A stretch of 32,195 bases of DNA from CAYXDO01 sp964463485 (GCA_964463485.1 CAYXDO010000132.1:1-32195); one strand, 5' to 3'; shown: positions 1 to 8,551, counted from the stretch's first letter. The notes: generated by a model from the sequence alone, not told the origin. A program made the numbers and translations.

Positions 1-48
1 CGCCAGCCCCGCCTTGTCGATCTTCTATGGTACCGGCTAGGCCGGGTT

Positions 49-756
49 ATGGCTTGGAAACTCACGACGTGCCCGCGCCCGTCCGCGCCCGTGCCCGTGC
101 CCGATTCACCCGCGAGCAATGCAATTTTGGTTATCCGCGCCGATTTTACAGCGCCCTCCGTGGTCTGGTGGCCCGAAGTGATCGGTCCGCGATCGAGATC
201 TTGGGTCGCGCTCGGATGGGTGCTCGGCTGCGCGCCCGCCGAGAGCTCCATCGAGCTCTCGCTCGGGCGCGACGAGCTCGGCGTGATCGCGGTCCGAAGG
301 GGGGGCGACGTGGAGCTGAGCCGGGTCTTTCGGGGCGTAATGAGTTGGCCGGTCGCGGTGGAATCGCAGGCCTGGTTGTTCAAGTGGACTGAGAGTACGC
401 TCACGGATGCGTTTCCGTATTTCGACTCGCTGGAACCCGCCGCGATACTCACACGCGCCAGAGAAGGCGAGTCATGTCCATCGGGCCGAGTCACCGGAAA
501 GACGGCCTGGGTCGCGATGCCAGAGCTCCCGGTGTACAGCCTCGGCGAGTCGGGCCTGCTCGGGTTCGGAAGGGACAGGGCCGCCTACGTTCCGAACTGT
601 TCGACCGCCTGGGTCCTCGAGAACCGGTGCGTCGTCCCCGTGCGAAATCCCTTTCGCGAATTCCAGGTCGATTTCGGCTTGGCGGTGGGCGACGTGATCT
701 GGCTCGGCGGAGCCCACGGGGAGCTGATCTTTGCCGAAGTTCGCCCGAGATTCTGA
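49..756 (+). CDS. Hypothetical protein, 235 aa
   Basis: I do not recognise this protein. The frame is open from an ATG at 49 to a TGA at 754-756 and is the longest plus-strand frame here, with a balanced amino-acid composition (many W, F, V and E residues), unlike the Arg-rich overlapping frames. No signal peptide or transmembrane segment is evident. The C-terminal third contains short hydrophobic strands such as VGDVIWLGG and ELIFAEVRPRF, which suggest a compact beta-rich fold. The first 20 residues are Pro-rich, so the true start could lie a little downstream. It converges on the lipoprotein gene ending at 787. That it is a gene is moderately likely; no function is inferred. Confidence 0.5.
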   Translation: MAWKLTTCPRPSAPVPVPDSPASNAILVIRADFTAPSVVWWPEVIGPRSRSWVALGWVLGCAPAESSIELSLGRDELGVIAVRRGGDVELSRVFRGVMSWPVAVESQAWLFKWTESTLTDAFPYFDSLEPAAILTRAREGESCPSGRVTGKTAWVAMPELPVYSLGESGLLGFGRDRAAYVPNCSTAWVLENRCVVPVRNPFREFQVDFGLAVGDVIWLGGAHGELIFAEVRPRF

Positions 757-786
757 GCGACGATCCCGAGAGGCAGAACGCTCGGC

Positions 787-1677
787 TCAGTCGATCGGCG
801 TGGGGCCGAGCACGCCCTGGGTGAGCTCGCCCGCCGTAGTCATCCAGTGAGTACGACCAACGACTCGTTCCCCGAGCTTGGCCTCGAGCTCCACCGTGCC
901 GGGATCGACGTTGAAGAAGAAGAAGGCGTAGTCGGTCGGATCATGAGAATCGGCCGGCCGGCCCCCCAAGGTGACGGAGAGCTCGCTCGTGGCGGACGGA
1001 GGCGTATCCCGGAACAGGTAGTCGCAGTCCGCGGTGAGTACGAGGACCTGGGCCTTCGTCGGGTCGAGCGCCACGCTCGCCGTCGCAACGAGCGTCGCCT
1101 GGGAGAGCACCCCCCATGGCCCGCTCCATCGCACCCAGTTGTCCCGAATGGGAGGTAGAAGGTAGAGCGACGACGGCACGTACCCAGGCTTCGACACACG
1201 GAGCCATCCCTCGAACCCATGCGGAGTCGGCGTCGGGACCGAGATATCGACGAGCCCACCGGCAGAGGTCGTCCCCGTGAAGGTGGGCGCTGGGCAAGCC
1301 GGATCGGTCCCGCTGCATACCTTGACCTGAGTATCTCCGGCGGGCGTCTCCTCCCATGCCGCATCGACATGAATGAACCGGAGTTGGACCAACCCTGCCA
1401 TCCGCACGGGCGCCGGCCACGTCACATCGCCGACACAGGTCCAGCTGTCCTCATACTGCGGCCCCGTCGCGCCGTCATCGGGCGCGCCCGTGTCAGCGTC
1501 CTCGAAACCGGCATCGCCCGTGTCAGGGGGACCGACGTCGTCGCCGGGAAGGACGTCGAAACCAACGTCGAAACCAACGTCGACGGGTGAGTCGCTCTCA
1601 TCGCACGCGGGTGTGAAGAGGAGCAGCGGCGACACGACCGCGGCGAGCCTCGAAGCAAAGCTGGTTCTTTGCAGCAT
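787..1677 (-). CDS. Predicted lipoprotein with Asp/Gly-rich linker, 296 aa
   Basis: The N-terminus has a signal peptide with Arg residues, a hydrophobic core and a Cys at about residue 25 (LLLFTPAC), a loose lipobox. After the Cys comes a low-complexity acidic linker containing the repeated tetrapeptide DVGF, encoded by a 12-bp tandem repeat at 1553-1583, and several DTG/DAG units, as is common in myxobacterial surface lipoproteins. The remaining ~220 residues resemble a beta-sandwich: a first Cys-containing strand region (SWTCVGDVTWP), a segment with a probable disulfide (VCSGTDPACP), and a C-terminal half with alternating strands. It is probably anchored in the outer membrane. No enzyme motif is visible and the function is unknown. 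The start is the ATG at 1677. Confidence 0.75.
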   Translation of the reverse strand: MLQRTSFASRLAAVVSPLLLFTPACDESDSPVDVGFDVGFDVLPGDDVGPPDTGDAGFEDADTGAPDDGATGPQYEDSWTCVGDVTWPAPVRMAGLVQLRFIHVDAAWEETPAGDTQVKVCSGTDPACPAPTFTGTTSAGGLVDISVPTPTPHGFEGWLRVSKPGYVPSSLYLLPPIRDNWVRWSGPWGVLSQATLVATASVALDPTKAQVLVLTADCDYLFRDTPPSATSELSVTLGGRPADSHDPTDYAFFFFNVDPGTVELEAKLGERVVGRTHWMTTAGELTQGVLGPTPID

Positions 1678-2016
1678 CCGCCTCGAACCTGCACGTTGTG
1701 TTCCTTGGCCCAGATCGGAGTATCGCAGAACTCAGGCCGCACTGGATGCGGGCGTCGAGCAGAGAGTGCGTGTGAGTTATGACTTCGCCTGAGTTCACGG
1801 TGAATCTGCCCTCGAACAATCGCTCGTTTGACTCGAGCGCATCTACGACACTCCTTTTCCGACACTGCGCTTTCGACGCTCCGATTCCGAAGTCCAATGC
1901 TGACTTCGATTCCTGAATCCTGACGATTCCTGAGTCCTGACTTCCAACTCCGTCCCGTTCCTACGTCCGCTTCGGATACTGACCTTTTCATCGAGCAGGC
2001 CGGTCCGTGACGTCCG
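1678..2016. other. Non-coding divergent intergenic region
   Basis: This 339-bp stretch separates the lipoprotein (minus) from the sensor kinase (plus) and must hold both promoters, but I could not pick a convincing -35/-10 pair. It contains a 17-bp direct tandem repeat at 1908-1941 and a small inverted repeat (CGCTCG, 7-nt loop, CGAGCG) at 1821-1839. Frames crossing it are short, Arg/Ser-rich and lack recognisable domains, so I call no gene. Confidence 0.6.
1908..1941. repeat. 17-bp tandem repeat, two copies
   Basis: Two adjacent copies of GATTCCTGARTCCTGAC differ at one position (A or G). Each copy contains internal TCCTGA echoes, and degenerate relatives (gattccgaagtcc) lie just upstream at about 1883. 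The unit is not a multiple of three and lies between genes. Confidence 0.9.
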
Positions 2017-5000
2017 GTGGCATCTGTGCGAGCATGCCCCGTGTCTCGGGCCAGCCGATTCCGCGTCTCACTCTCGACCAGGATCGGCATCCTCTTGTCC
2101 CTCCCCTTGTTCGCGGCGCTCGTGCAGGTTTGGTCAGCGTTCTCCTATCTCGAAGGAACCCGGGACGACGCGGGCTTCGTAAACATCGCCGGGCGCCAGC
2201 GAATGTTGGCCGCCGAGCTCTCCTCCCAGGTCCGGATGGTCAGCGAAGGTCACGAAGCCGACCGCCCGATCCTACGAACGCGGGTCTCGCAGTTCGGGGA
2301 GTCGCTCTCCATCATCGAGACCGGAGGGCTCGTGATGGGCGTGGAGCTCGAGCGGGCTCCCGACGAGCTTCAGCCGGCCGTGAAATTCGCCCAGACGCTG
2401 TGGCGAGACGTCGAAGCTGACCTGCTCGTGGTCGCGAACCTGCCAGTCACCACACCCGAGTTCATCCAAGCGCTGGGGCGGCTCGAGCCGGAACTCACCG
2501 AGCTCCTTCGGCGCTCGGACGCTATCGTCTCCGCCCATGCGGCGCGGGTCGCGCGACTCCAACGGCGCGCGACCTACTCACTCGGCGCCCAGCTCCTGCT
2601 GTCAGCCCTCTTCTTCGGCGTCGGGATGATGATCGCGCGCAAAGTCGTCGTGGCGCCGATCCGCGCTCTTCACGCGATCACGACGAGCTTCCAGGGCCGC
2701 TCCCAGACCCGATCTCAGATCAAGCTGGCCCCCGCCGCGGACGAGCTCGCCGAGCTCGGAGAAGATCTCGGCGCGATGGCGTCCGAGATCGAGCGACTGC
2801 TCAAGGCGCTCGAAGGGCGAAGGCAGTATGCCGACAAACTCTACCAAAGCGTCCCGATCGGGATGCTCCTTCTGGACGCAGACCACCACGTCGTTTCGGC
2901 GAACGCGAGCCTGCTCTCCAAAGCGGGAGCAAACCCGATCGTCGGTCTGTCGTTCACCGAGCTCGTGACCTTCCCGGACGCGGAGAAACAACTCAGCGAG
3001 GTCCTCGAATCCGGTGAGGCCCGCACGGGTATCTTGGGTCGAACGAGTTATGGCGGCAAGAGTGATGCACCCGCCCGAATCTCCCTCGCCGCCGCGACAC
3101 CCCGCGACCAAACCAAAGGGCTCCTCGTCGCCATCGAAGATCTGACCGAGGAAGAGCGGCGCGCGGAACAACTCAGAAAGCTCGAGGTTCAATTCAGGGA
3201 AATGGTCGAGGGTGCCATCGACTGCATCATCGGCATGCGCAGTGATGGCACGATCTCTCACTTCAACGCCTCGGCGGAGCGCACGTTTGGATATTCGCGC
3301 GACGAGGTGATCGGTCAACCCATGACCAAACTCATGCCGGAGCGTTACCGCGAAGCTCACGCCGATCGCTTCGGCGCGCTGTCACCCCAACGGTCGCCGT
3401 CCACGATCGGTCAGCCGCTCGACCTGGAGGCGCTTCGGAAAGACGGCAGCGAGTTTGCCGTCGAGCTGACGGTCAGCATCGTTCATGGCGCGGAGGGCGT
3501 CGCGTACATCGGCGTGCTGCGCGACGCGACTCGACGGCGAGCAGCAGAGGACGCGTTGCGAAGGTCCGAGGAGAGTTTCCGGGCGCTCATCGAATCCACG
3601 CCGGACATCGTGGCCATTCATCACGACGGGCGGCTGAAATACGTGAATCCGGCTGGAGTGAGCGCGTTCGGATACTCCTCGATGGGTGAGCTCGTCGGAT
3701 CGCCGATCCTCGAGCTCTTAGCTCCGGAGGATCGGGCCGCAGGGGCAGTCCGCATGGGCGTGACGCCGGATTCCGGGAAGCCGACTCCGACCACCGAGCT
3801 CCGATTCGTGACGCGTGGTGGCTCCACCGGCTGGTTCGAAGCGTTCGGCGTACCCGTCGTTTTCGGCGAGCAGAAGGTCTTCGCGGTGTTCGCGCGGGAT
3901 GTTTCCGAGCGCCGCCGAATCGCGAGCCGCCTCATGCAGATGGATCGCCTGGCCGCGGTGGGTACGCTCGCCGCGGGCATAGGCCACGAGATCAACAACC
4001 CCCTGAGTTACGTGATGGCGCACGTCGATACCGTGCTTGCTCGGCTACCGCCCGGACCCGCCGGAGAGTCCGAGACCCGCACTTTGCTCTCGGAGGCCAA
4101 GGAGGGCCTGGAGCGCATTCGAAAGACCGTCCGGGACCTCCGCACTTTTGCCCGTGATGGAGACGAAAAGAAGGAGCTCGTGGACATTCAGCGAGCGCTG
4201 AGCACCGCGGAGAGTATGGCTTGGAACGAGATCCGCCACCGCGCCCGGGTCGTCCACGACTACTCGGCCCTTCCGCTCGTGTCCGCCAACGAAGCGCACC
4301 TGAGTCAGATCTTCCTGAACCTTCTCGTGAATGCCGCTCAGGCGATCCCGGAAGGGCGAGCGGATTCGAACGAAATTCGGATTGAAACCAGCGTCAAAGA
4401 CGGAAGGGTCGAGGTCGTCGTGGTCGACACGGGCTCGGGCATCCCGCCAGCCGTGCTCGGTCGAATCTTCGATCCGTTCTTCACGACCAAACCCATCGGC
4501 CAGGGAACCGGTCTCGGACTCAGCCTCGCGAGATCACTGTTACACGGGTTCGGTGGCGAAATCACCGTCGAGTCAGAAGTGGGTCGCGGCTCCAAGTTTC
4601 GAGTATCCTTGCCCGCGGCCCAGCAAGAGGGCCTGTCGACTCATTTCGCGGCGCCGACCAACTCGGCACGGACACCCACCCACGAACCAGCGCCGAGCCC
4701 CTCGACGGCCGCCCCGACGTCCAAGCGCCCGATGGTACTCATCGTCGACGACGAGCTCCGGCTGGCCAAGGCGATCGCCCGAACGCTCTCCGCGGACTGC
4801 GACACGCGCGTGTGCGGAAGCGGCAACGAGGCGCTCGGGCTCCTCAGAGCCGGCGAGCGCTTCGACGCCCTCGTTTGTGATTTGATGATGCCCGAGATGA
4901 CCGGCATGGAGCTCTTCGAGAAGATCGAGGCCGAGTTTCCGAAGCTCGCGACAAGCACGGCGTTTCTCACGGGAGGAGCGTTCACGGACGCGGCCCGGGC

Positions 5001-5088
5001 CTTTCTGGCGCGAGTTCCCAATGCTCGGCTCGACAAACCCTTCTCGGCCAAGGATCTGCTGGAGATCATCCGGGGCCTGACGAGTTAG
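2017..5088 (+). CDS. Hybrid sensor histidine kinase (PilJ-type sensor, HAMP, 3 PAS, HisKA, HATPase, receiver), 1023 aa
   Basis: This is a membrane-bound two-component sensor that should autophosphorylate on His and pass phosphate to its own receiver. Transmembrane segments lie at about residues 24-45 and 187-210. The periplasmic part starts with NIAGRQRMLAAELSSQ, the signature of the PilJ-like sensor domain. A HAMP region (about 210-262) and three PAS domains (about 275-385, 395-515 and 520-640) follow. The phosphoacceptor is His657 in GHEINNPLSY. The ATPase has NLLVNAAQAI, DTGSGIPP and GTGLGLSLA. A Pro/Thr-rich linker leads to a receiver with phospho-acceptor Asp955 (VCDLMMPEMTG) and conserved acidic residues in IVDDE. 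Three GTGs (2017, 2026, 2041) could start translation; none has a clear Shine-Dalgarno site and 2041 is an equally good candidate. The ligand and output are unknown. It is followed 9 nt later by a protease-like gene, probably co-transcribed. Confidence 0.95.
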   Translation: MASVRACPVSRASRFRVSLSTRIGILLSLPLFAALVQVWSAFSYLEGTRDDAGFVNIAGRQRMLAAELSSQVRMVSEGHEADRPILRTRVSQFGESLSIIETGGLVMGVELERAPDELQPAVKFAQTLWRDVEADLLVVANLPVTTPEFIQALGRLEPELTELLRRSDAIVSAHAARVARLQRRATYSLGAQLLLSALFFGVGMMIARKVVVAPIRALHAITTSFQGRSQTRSQIKLAPAADELAELGEDLGAMASEIERLLKALEGRRQYADKLYQSVPIGMLLLDADHHVVSANASLLSKAGANPIVGLSFTELVTFPDAEKQLSEVLESGEARTGILGRTSYGGKSDAPARISLAAATPRDQTKGLLVAIEDLTEEERRAEQLRKLEVQFREMVEGAIDCIIGMRSDGTISHFNASAERTFGYSRDEVIGQPMTKLMPERYREAHADRFGALSPQRSPSTIGQPLDLEALRKDGSEFAVELTVSIVHGAEGVAYIGVLRDATRRRAAEDALRRSEESFRALIESTPDIVAIHHDGRLKYVNPAGVSAFGYSSMGELVGSPILELLAPEDRAAGAVRMGVTPDSGKPTPTTELRFVTRGGSTGWFEAFGVPVVFGEQKVFAVFARDVSERRRIASRLMQMDRLAAVGTLAAGIGHEINNPLSYVMAHVDTVLARLPPGPAGESETRTLLSEAKEGLERIRKTVRDLRTFARDGDEKKELVDIQRALSTAESMAWNEIRHRARVVHDYSALPLVSANEAHLSQIFLNLLVNAAQAIPEGRADSNEIRIETSVKDGRVEVVVVDTGSGIPPAVLGRIFDPFFTTKPIGQGTGLGLSLARSLLHGFGGEITVESEVGRGSKFRVSLPAAQQEGLSTHFAAPTNSARTPTHEPAPSPSTAAPTSKRPMVLIVDDELRLAKAIARTLSADCDTRVCGSGNEALGLLRAGERFDALVCDLMMPEMTGMELFEKIEAEFPKLATSTAFLTGGAFTDAARAFLARVPNARLDKPFSAKDLLEIIRGLTS

Positions 5089-5097
5089 TCTCTTGTC

Positions 5098-5541
5098 GTG
5101 CCCTGCCTCGCCGCCCTTGGACACCCGGACGGTGGCGACGATACCGCGGCGCTGGCTGTCGCCGCCGCGCTCGCCGACGAGCTGCCCTGCGTTTGGATCT
5201 TCGACGGCTTCGAGCTGCTCACGCTCACGACCTACGATCGCGTGTTCGTCGTGGACGCGGCTCGCGGCTTGGCCCGCGGGCTCGTGTCGTCCTTCGACTT
5301 CGAGCTCGACGTGCCGAGCCCGATCGTCGATCCGCGCGCCGTCTCGACGCACGGCTTTGGCGTCGACCGCGCGATCCGCCTCGCTCGCTCCATCGGCGTA
5401 GGCACGCGCTTCACGATTGTGGCCATAGGGACCGACGGAGACGGCTCACTGACCGACGGCATCGCGCGCGCCGTCGCCGCGATCCGAAGCGCGCTTCTTG
5501 GCCGATCTGCGCAATCCGCCCACCAGCACGAACCCCGCTAG
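5098..5541 (+). CDS. Hydrogenase maturation protease-like protein (peptidase M52 / HybD family), 147 aa
   Basis: Family members bind nickel and clip the C-terminus of the [NiFe]-hydrogenase large subunit. The order of family elements is visible: a glycine-rich start with acidic residues (LGHPDGGDDTAAL, Asp14/Asp15 in the position of the HybD Glu16 ligand), a strand YDRVFVVDAARG with Asp53 (HybD Asp62), and STHGFGVDRAIRLA with His85 (HybD His93). The invariant Asn of the family GNP motif is replaced by His9. The GTG start lies 9 nt after the sensor kinase stop in the same frame, without an obvious ribosome site, so translational coupling is likely. The 3' end overlaps the convergent membrane-protein gene by 96 bp. 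No hydrogenase subunit gene is in the window, so its substrate is either encoded elsewhere or it has another role. Confidence 0.7.
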   Translation: MPCLAALGHPDGGDDTAALAVAAALADELPCVWIFDGFELLTLTTYDRVFVVDAARGLARGLVSSFDFELDVPSPIVDPRAVSTHGFGVDRAIRLARSIGVGTRFTIVAIGTDGDGSLTDGIARAVAAIRSALLGRSAQSAHQHEPR

Positions 5542-7152
5542 CGTCGCACACGAGACGACTCTCGCGGCCCGTTCGGCCGGCGTCGGTTCGAGCTCGAGCA
5601 CGAGCGAGCGCGCTCCTGCGGGGACTCGCAGGGACACGAGCCCGGTCTCGGGCTCGGTCGAGAGCTCTACACTCTGGTCGCTGCCCCGCCATGTCGGAAA
5701 GTCGTGAACGGAAAGAGCCAGCGTGCTCGGCGCGGCCGCGTCGATCGCGAGCTCGATCCGAGTGGCAGTTCTCCGAACCAGCCGAACGCTCGCCGTTCCA
5801 CTCCGAAGCCTCGCGATCTCGTTCCAGGGAGGCTCCGGACGTGACACGCCGACAGGCTCGAACTCCTCGGCGATCGTGGTGACGATCCTTTTCGACGCCA
5901 TCGATCGCGGGTCGAGCAGCTCGGGATCGACCGGCTCCAGGCTCGGCGGCTGCACTTTGGGAAGCGCGAACCCCACGATCCCTATGATGAGAAGGATCCT
6001 CGCGACCGTCCGTTTGTGCTCAAACGAAATCCTCGATCCGAACAGCCCGTGGGCGAATAGACTCGGAACCGCGGCCAAAGAAAGGGCGAGCAGAACCGTG
6101 GGCGCCATGAGGAAGCGCCACGGAAACTGCACGCGACCGAGCGCCGGGACGAGCTCCCACAGCGGCGCGGACACTGTCGTCGCCATGAGCGAGAGCACGA
6201 TCGCGGTGACTCCGAGCGTGCGGAGCCATCGATCCTTGGACGCGACCACGACGAGGCCGCTCCCGAGGGCCAGCGGAGAGAGCGCGAACGAGAAGCCGTC
6301 ATCGGGGCCGGGCACGGACAGCCCAAAGCCCCAGTCGCCGAGGACGAGTTGTCCGAGCTCGAGGAAGTGTACGCGAAAGTCGGTGTACGCGGACGCCGCA
6401 CGGGCGAGCTGAGCAGCGTCCGAGTGCCAAAGCGGAGGCACCCACACGGCCGCGGACGCCAACGCCGCGCCTCCCATGGCCACGGCGGCGCTCACCAGCG
6501 GCCAGCGAGCCTTCACGGCGAAGGCTCGCGCGAAGCTCACCGCGACGAAGACGGGAAGCAAGATCATCGCCGACGGAAAGTGTGTCGCGACCGCGAGGCC
6601 TAGCCCGGCGACGCCAAACGGCCATCTTTGCTTTGTGCTCAAACCGAAGAGCGCGAGCGGGAACAAACAGATCGCCGCGAGCTCCGCGAGCGCCGAGCGA
6701 ACATAGAGATCGACCAGGATCCACGGCGCGCACAAGAGCGCGAACGGCGCGACGAACACATCCAATCCAAAGGAGCGACACGTGACGGCAAAGGCGACCG
6801 CGCCGAAGAACAGGAAGCCGACGAGCGCGAGGTTGATCGCCAGGCCCACGTCGTCGACGACCGAGGCCAGCGCTCCCGACACCGCGTAGAATACGAAGGG
6901 GGAGTAGACGAACAGCGGTTGGCCATGACCGCGCGACAGGTCGGGCGCCCAGCGGGGCCAGGCGCCTTCGCGCGCGCTCTGTAGCCACTCGACGACGCGG
7001 GGCGGATAGGCGTAGGCGTCATGCCCGATGGCGAGCCGCGGCCCGAGGATCGGCCACGCGACGAAGCAGACGGCGAACGCGCTGAGCACGACCAAGACGA
7101 GCAGGTCGCGGCGAGCCTCTGCGCCGCTTTGGAGCGGCGAAGCGAGCTTCAA
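5446..7152 (-). CDS. Polytopic membrane protein, PTPS_related / GT-C glycosyltransferase-like, 568 aa
   Basis: About ten hydrophobic segments fill the first ~370 residues, followed by a soluble C-terminal beta-rich domain (about 390-530) and one last hydrophobic segment near the end. Residues about 44-90 (HDAYAYPPRVVEWLQ, WPRWAPDLSRGHGQP, FVYSPFVFYAVSG) match what I know of the PTPS_related membrane family, which resembles GT-C glycosyltransferases and oligosaccharyl transferases in topology. An early Asp in the first periplasmic loop (GHDAY) is compatible with a GT-C active site. Start: a TTG at 7152-7150 overlapping the stop of the upstream Cys-rich lipoprotein (TTGA), so translation is probably coupled. 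The extreme C-terminus is Arg/Asp-rich and overlaps the convergent protease-like gene. A role in glycosylating or assembling envelope glycans is inferred only. Confidence 0.85.
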   Translation of the reverse strand: MKLASPLQSGAEARRDLLVLVVLSAFAVCFVAWPILGPRLAIGHDAYAYPPRVVEWLQSAREGAWPRWAPDLSRGHGQPLFVYSPFVFYAVSGALASVVDDVGLAINLALVGFLFFGAVAFAVTCRSFGLDVFVAPFALLCAPWILVDLYVRSALAELAAICLFPLALFGLSTKQRWPFGVAGLGLAVATHFPSAMILLPVFVAVSFARAFAVKARWPLVSAAVAMGGAALASAAVWVPPLWHSDAAQLARAASAYTDFRVHFLELGQLVLGDWGFGLSVPGPDDGFSFALSPLALGSGLVVVASKDRWLRTLGVTAIVLSLMATTVSAPLWELVPALGRVQFPWRFLMAPTVLLALSLAAVPSLFAHGLFGSRISFEHKRTVARILLIIGIVGFALPKVQPPSLEPVDPELLDPRSMASKRIVTTIAEEFEPVGVSRPEPPWNEIARLRSGTASVRLVRRTATRIELAIDAAAPSTLALSVHDFPTWRGSDQSVELSTEPETGLVSLRVPAGARSLVLELEPTPAERAARVVSCATLAGFVLVGGLRRSAKKRASDRGDGARDAVGQ

Positions 7153-8174
7153 AGGACTCCGCAGTCCGTCTCGAGGACGCAGCCCTGGTAGCAGGTCGCG
7201 ACGTACGCGGTGGTGTACGCGCCGTCGCAGCGGGGCGCGGGCGTGTCACACGAGAACGTAGCCGCGCGACGACACAACGCCCGATCGAGCGGGGCGCAGC
7301 CGAGATAGCGCGGGCAGCAATCCGCTCCAGAGCATCCGCACTGCTCGGGAGGGTCGAGCAAGTACACCGGGTGACAGAGATTGGAGGCCTGACAGCCCGC
7401 TTCGTCGTGCGCCGAGCAACCACCGGCGCACTGTGGGCACACCAGGTGGTTCGTTCGCTCGTCATAACATCCCGAAACCTCGAGCCCGCCGTCGCAGCTC
7501 AAGCACTCCTTCGTCGCGCAGAACGCGTGGGATGGACACTCGTCGCGGCCCAGCGTGTTGCACGGCGCGCACGGCGCGTCCGGACAGCTCGTACCTCGCT
7601 CGACGCAGCCCTCGTAACGCGCTGGTTCGTTCACCAGGCAGCTGTCCACGTAGCACGCCGAGCACGCGCCAGAGCCGCTGCATTCGTTCTCGTTCAGCGC
7701 CCCGCACTCGCCAGGACACGACCCGCTGCCGCCACACCCCGGGATGCCGTCGTTCGGATCGTAGCAGATCAGCTTCTCGACCCCGCACTCCGTGCAGGTC
7801 GTCGCATCGCAGCGCGGGTCGCGCTCACATGTCTCCGCGTCGACGTGATCCGCGCAGGACGGGCACCCGATCGTCGGACACTGCACGGGATCGTCCTTCG
7901 CATGGCAGATGAACTCTTCCTGGCCTGGGCATCCGCACTTTGTCAGCCTACAGCCCCGGGCGATGCAGCCGACTTGGCCCAACCCATCACAGACGACGCC
8001 AGAGTCTGTTGCCGCGTCTCGGCTCTCACCCGAGTCTGGTTTGACACCCGTATCGGCACCGCCAGCGTCGACCAACGAGCCATCGAGCGAGAGCGGAGGC
8101 AGCCCCGTCGGGCACCCGAGCAACAGGATCCCAAGAACTGCGTTCCGAAAAATCGCGTTCCGAAAAAGCTCCAC
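7149..8174 (-). CDS. Extremely Cys-rich lipoprotein, 341 aa
   Basis: The best start is the GTG at 8174, which gives a short signal peptide with a perfect lipobox (GILLLGC). Longer reading upstream would run into the next gene and lacks signal features. The n-region contains a duplicated pentapeptide (FRNAI, FRNAV) encoded by a 15-bp tandem repeat. The mature protein begins with a Gly/Asp/Ser linker and then carries about 47 cysteines spread over some 280 residues, in motifs such as C-x2-C and C-x4-C with a loose period, e.g. CTECGVEKLICYDP and CLSCDGGLEVSGCYDE. This suggests a chain of small disulfide-stabilised modules outside the cell. No catalytic motif is visible. It overlaps the downstream membrane protein by 4 nt (TTGA), so the two probably act together. 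Confidence 0.85.
   Translation of the reverse strand: MELFRNAIFRNAVLGILLLGCPTGLPPLSLDGSLVDAGGADTGVKPDSGESRDAATDSGVVCDGLGQVGCIARGCRLTKCGCPGQEEFICHAKDDPVQCPTIGCPSCADHVDAETCERDPRCDATTCTECGVEKLICYDPNDGIPGCGGSGSCPGECGALNENECSGSGACSACYVDSCLVNEPARYEGCVERGTSCPDAPCAPCNTLGRDECPSHAFCATKECLSCDGGLEVSGCYDERTNHLVCPQCAGGCSAHDEAGCQASNLCHPVYLLDPPEQCGCSGADCCPRYLGCAPLDRALCRRAATFSCDTPAPRCDGAYTTAYVATCYQGCVLETDCGVL
8140..8169. repeat. 15-bp tandem repeat within a signal peptide
   Basis: Two adjacent units, GCGTTCCGAAAAATC and GCGTTCCGAAAAAGC, encode the duplicated pentapeptide of the signal-peptide n-region of the Cys-rich lipoprotein (read on the minus strand). Confidence 0.9.
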
Positions 8175-8218
8175 AGAGAGACAATACCGCGGAGACAGCT
8201 CCGTCGGGCCCGTTGAAG

Positions 8219-8248
8219 CGGTCGAATTGCCACCGGTCGAATTGGCAA
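8219..8248. repeat. 15-bp tandem repeat, intergenic
   Basis: Two adjacent units, CGGTCGAATTGCCAC and CGGTCGAATTGGCAA, lie in the ~100-bp gap between the Cys-rich lipoprotein start and the small lipoprotein gene ending at 8279. The unit length is the same as that of the nearby coding repeat at 8140-8169, but the sequence differs. Confidence 0.85.
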
Positions 8249-8278
8249 CGGCCGTTCCAGCCGTTTCGGGAGACGCGA

Positions 8279-8542
8279 CTACTTGGGTGCGAGGACGGCG
8301 TCGACGGCCTGCTGTGGCGTGCACTGAGCGCTGTTGTCCGCTTGAACGCGGCAGCGCAGCACGTGCGCGCTCGACTCATCGGAGAGGCTCAGGCCGAGGA
8401 ACTGCGACTGCGTTCGCTCGGTGTAACCCACGAACACGGTCTCCGCGTCATGCCAATGCTGCGCGGTCACGAACCGCGACGTGGTCTTGCAGCCCGTCGC
8501 GCCCAACAAGAGAAGGCCGAAGCCAAGAATCATCTTCTTCAT
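8279..8542 (-). CDS. Small lipoprotein (fourth of a four-gene set), 87 aa
   Basis: The signal peptide has Lys-Lys, a Leu/Gly core and lipobox GATGC (Cys18). The mature part is ~70 residues with a strand-like segment (AETVFVGYTERT) and, near the C-terminus, two further cysteines in LRCRVQADNSAQC, likely one disulfide. A very strong Shine-Dalgarno AGGAGGG precedes the ATG at 8542, and the gene follows its upstream neighbour by 9 nt. The Cys-pair region resembles that of the first gene of the set (IKCTVSAEGNAEQC), supporting common ancestry. Function unknown; presumably attached to the inner or outer membrane. Confidence 0.85.
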   Translation of the reverse strand: MKKMILGFGLLLLGATGCKTTSRFVTAQHWHDAETVFVGYTERTQSQFLGLSLSDESSAHVLRCRVQADNSAQCTPQQAVDAVLAPK

Positions 8543-8551
8543 CTGGCCCTC

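Noticed and set aside
1821..1839. Small inverted repeat as a terminator upstream of the sensor kinase
   Set aside because: A 6-bp stem with no T-run and no gene ending nearby; it could be chance in GC-rich DNA.
2007..2420. Alternative plus-strand frame over the sensor-kinase start
   Set aside because: Arg-rich composition without domains; the kinase frame contains the transmembrane and PilJ-type sensor sequences.
8175..8324. N-terminal extension of the Cys-rich lipoprotein to an upstream start at 8324
   Set aside because: It would overlap the neighbouring lipoprotein gene and bury the signal peptide behind 50 residues. The GTG at 8174 gives a normal lipoprotein signal.
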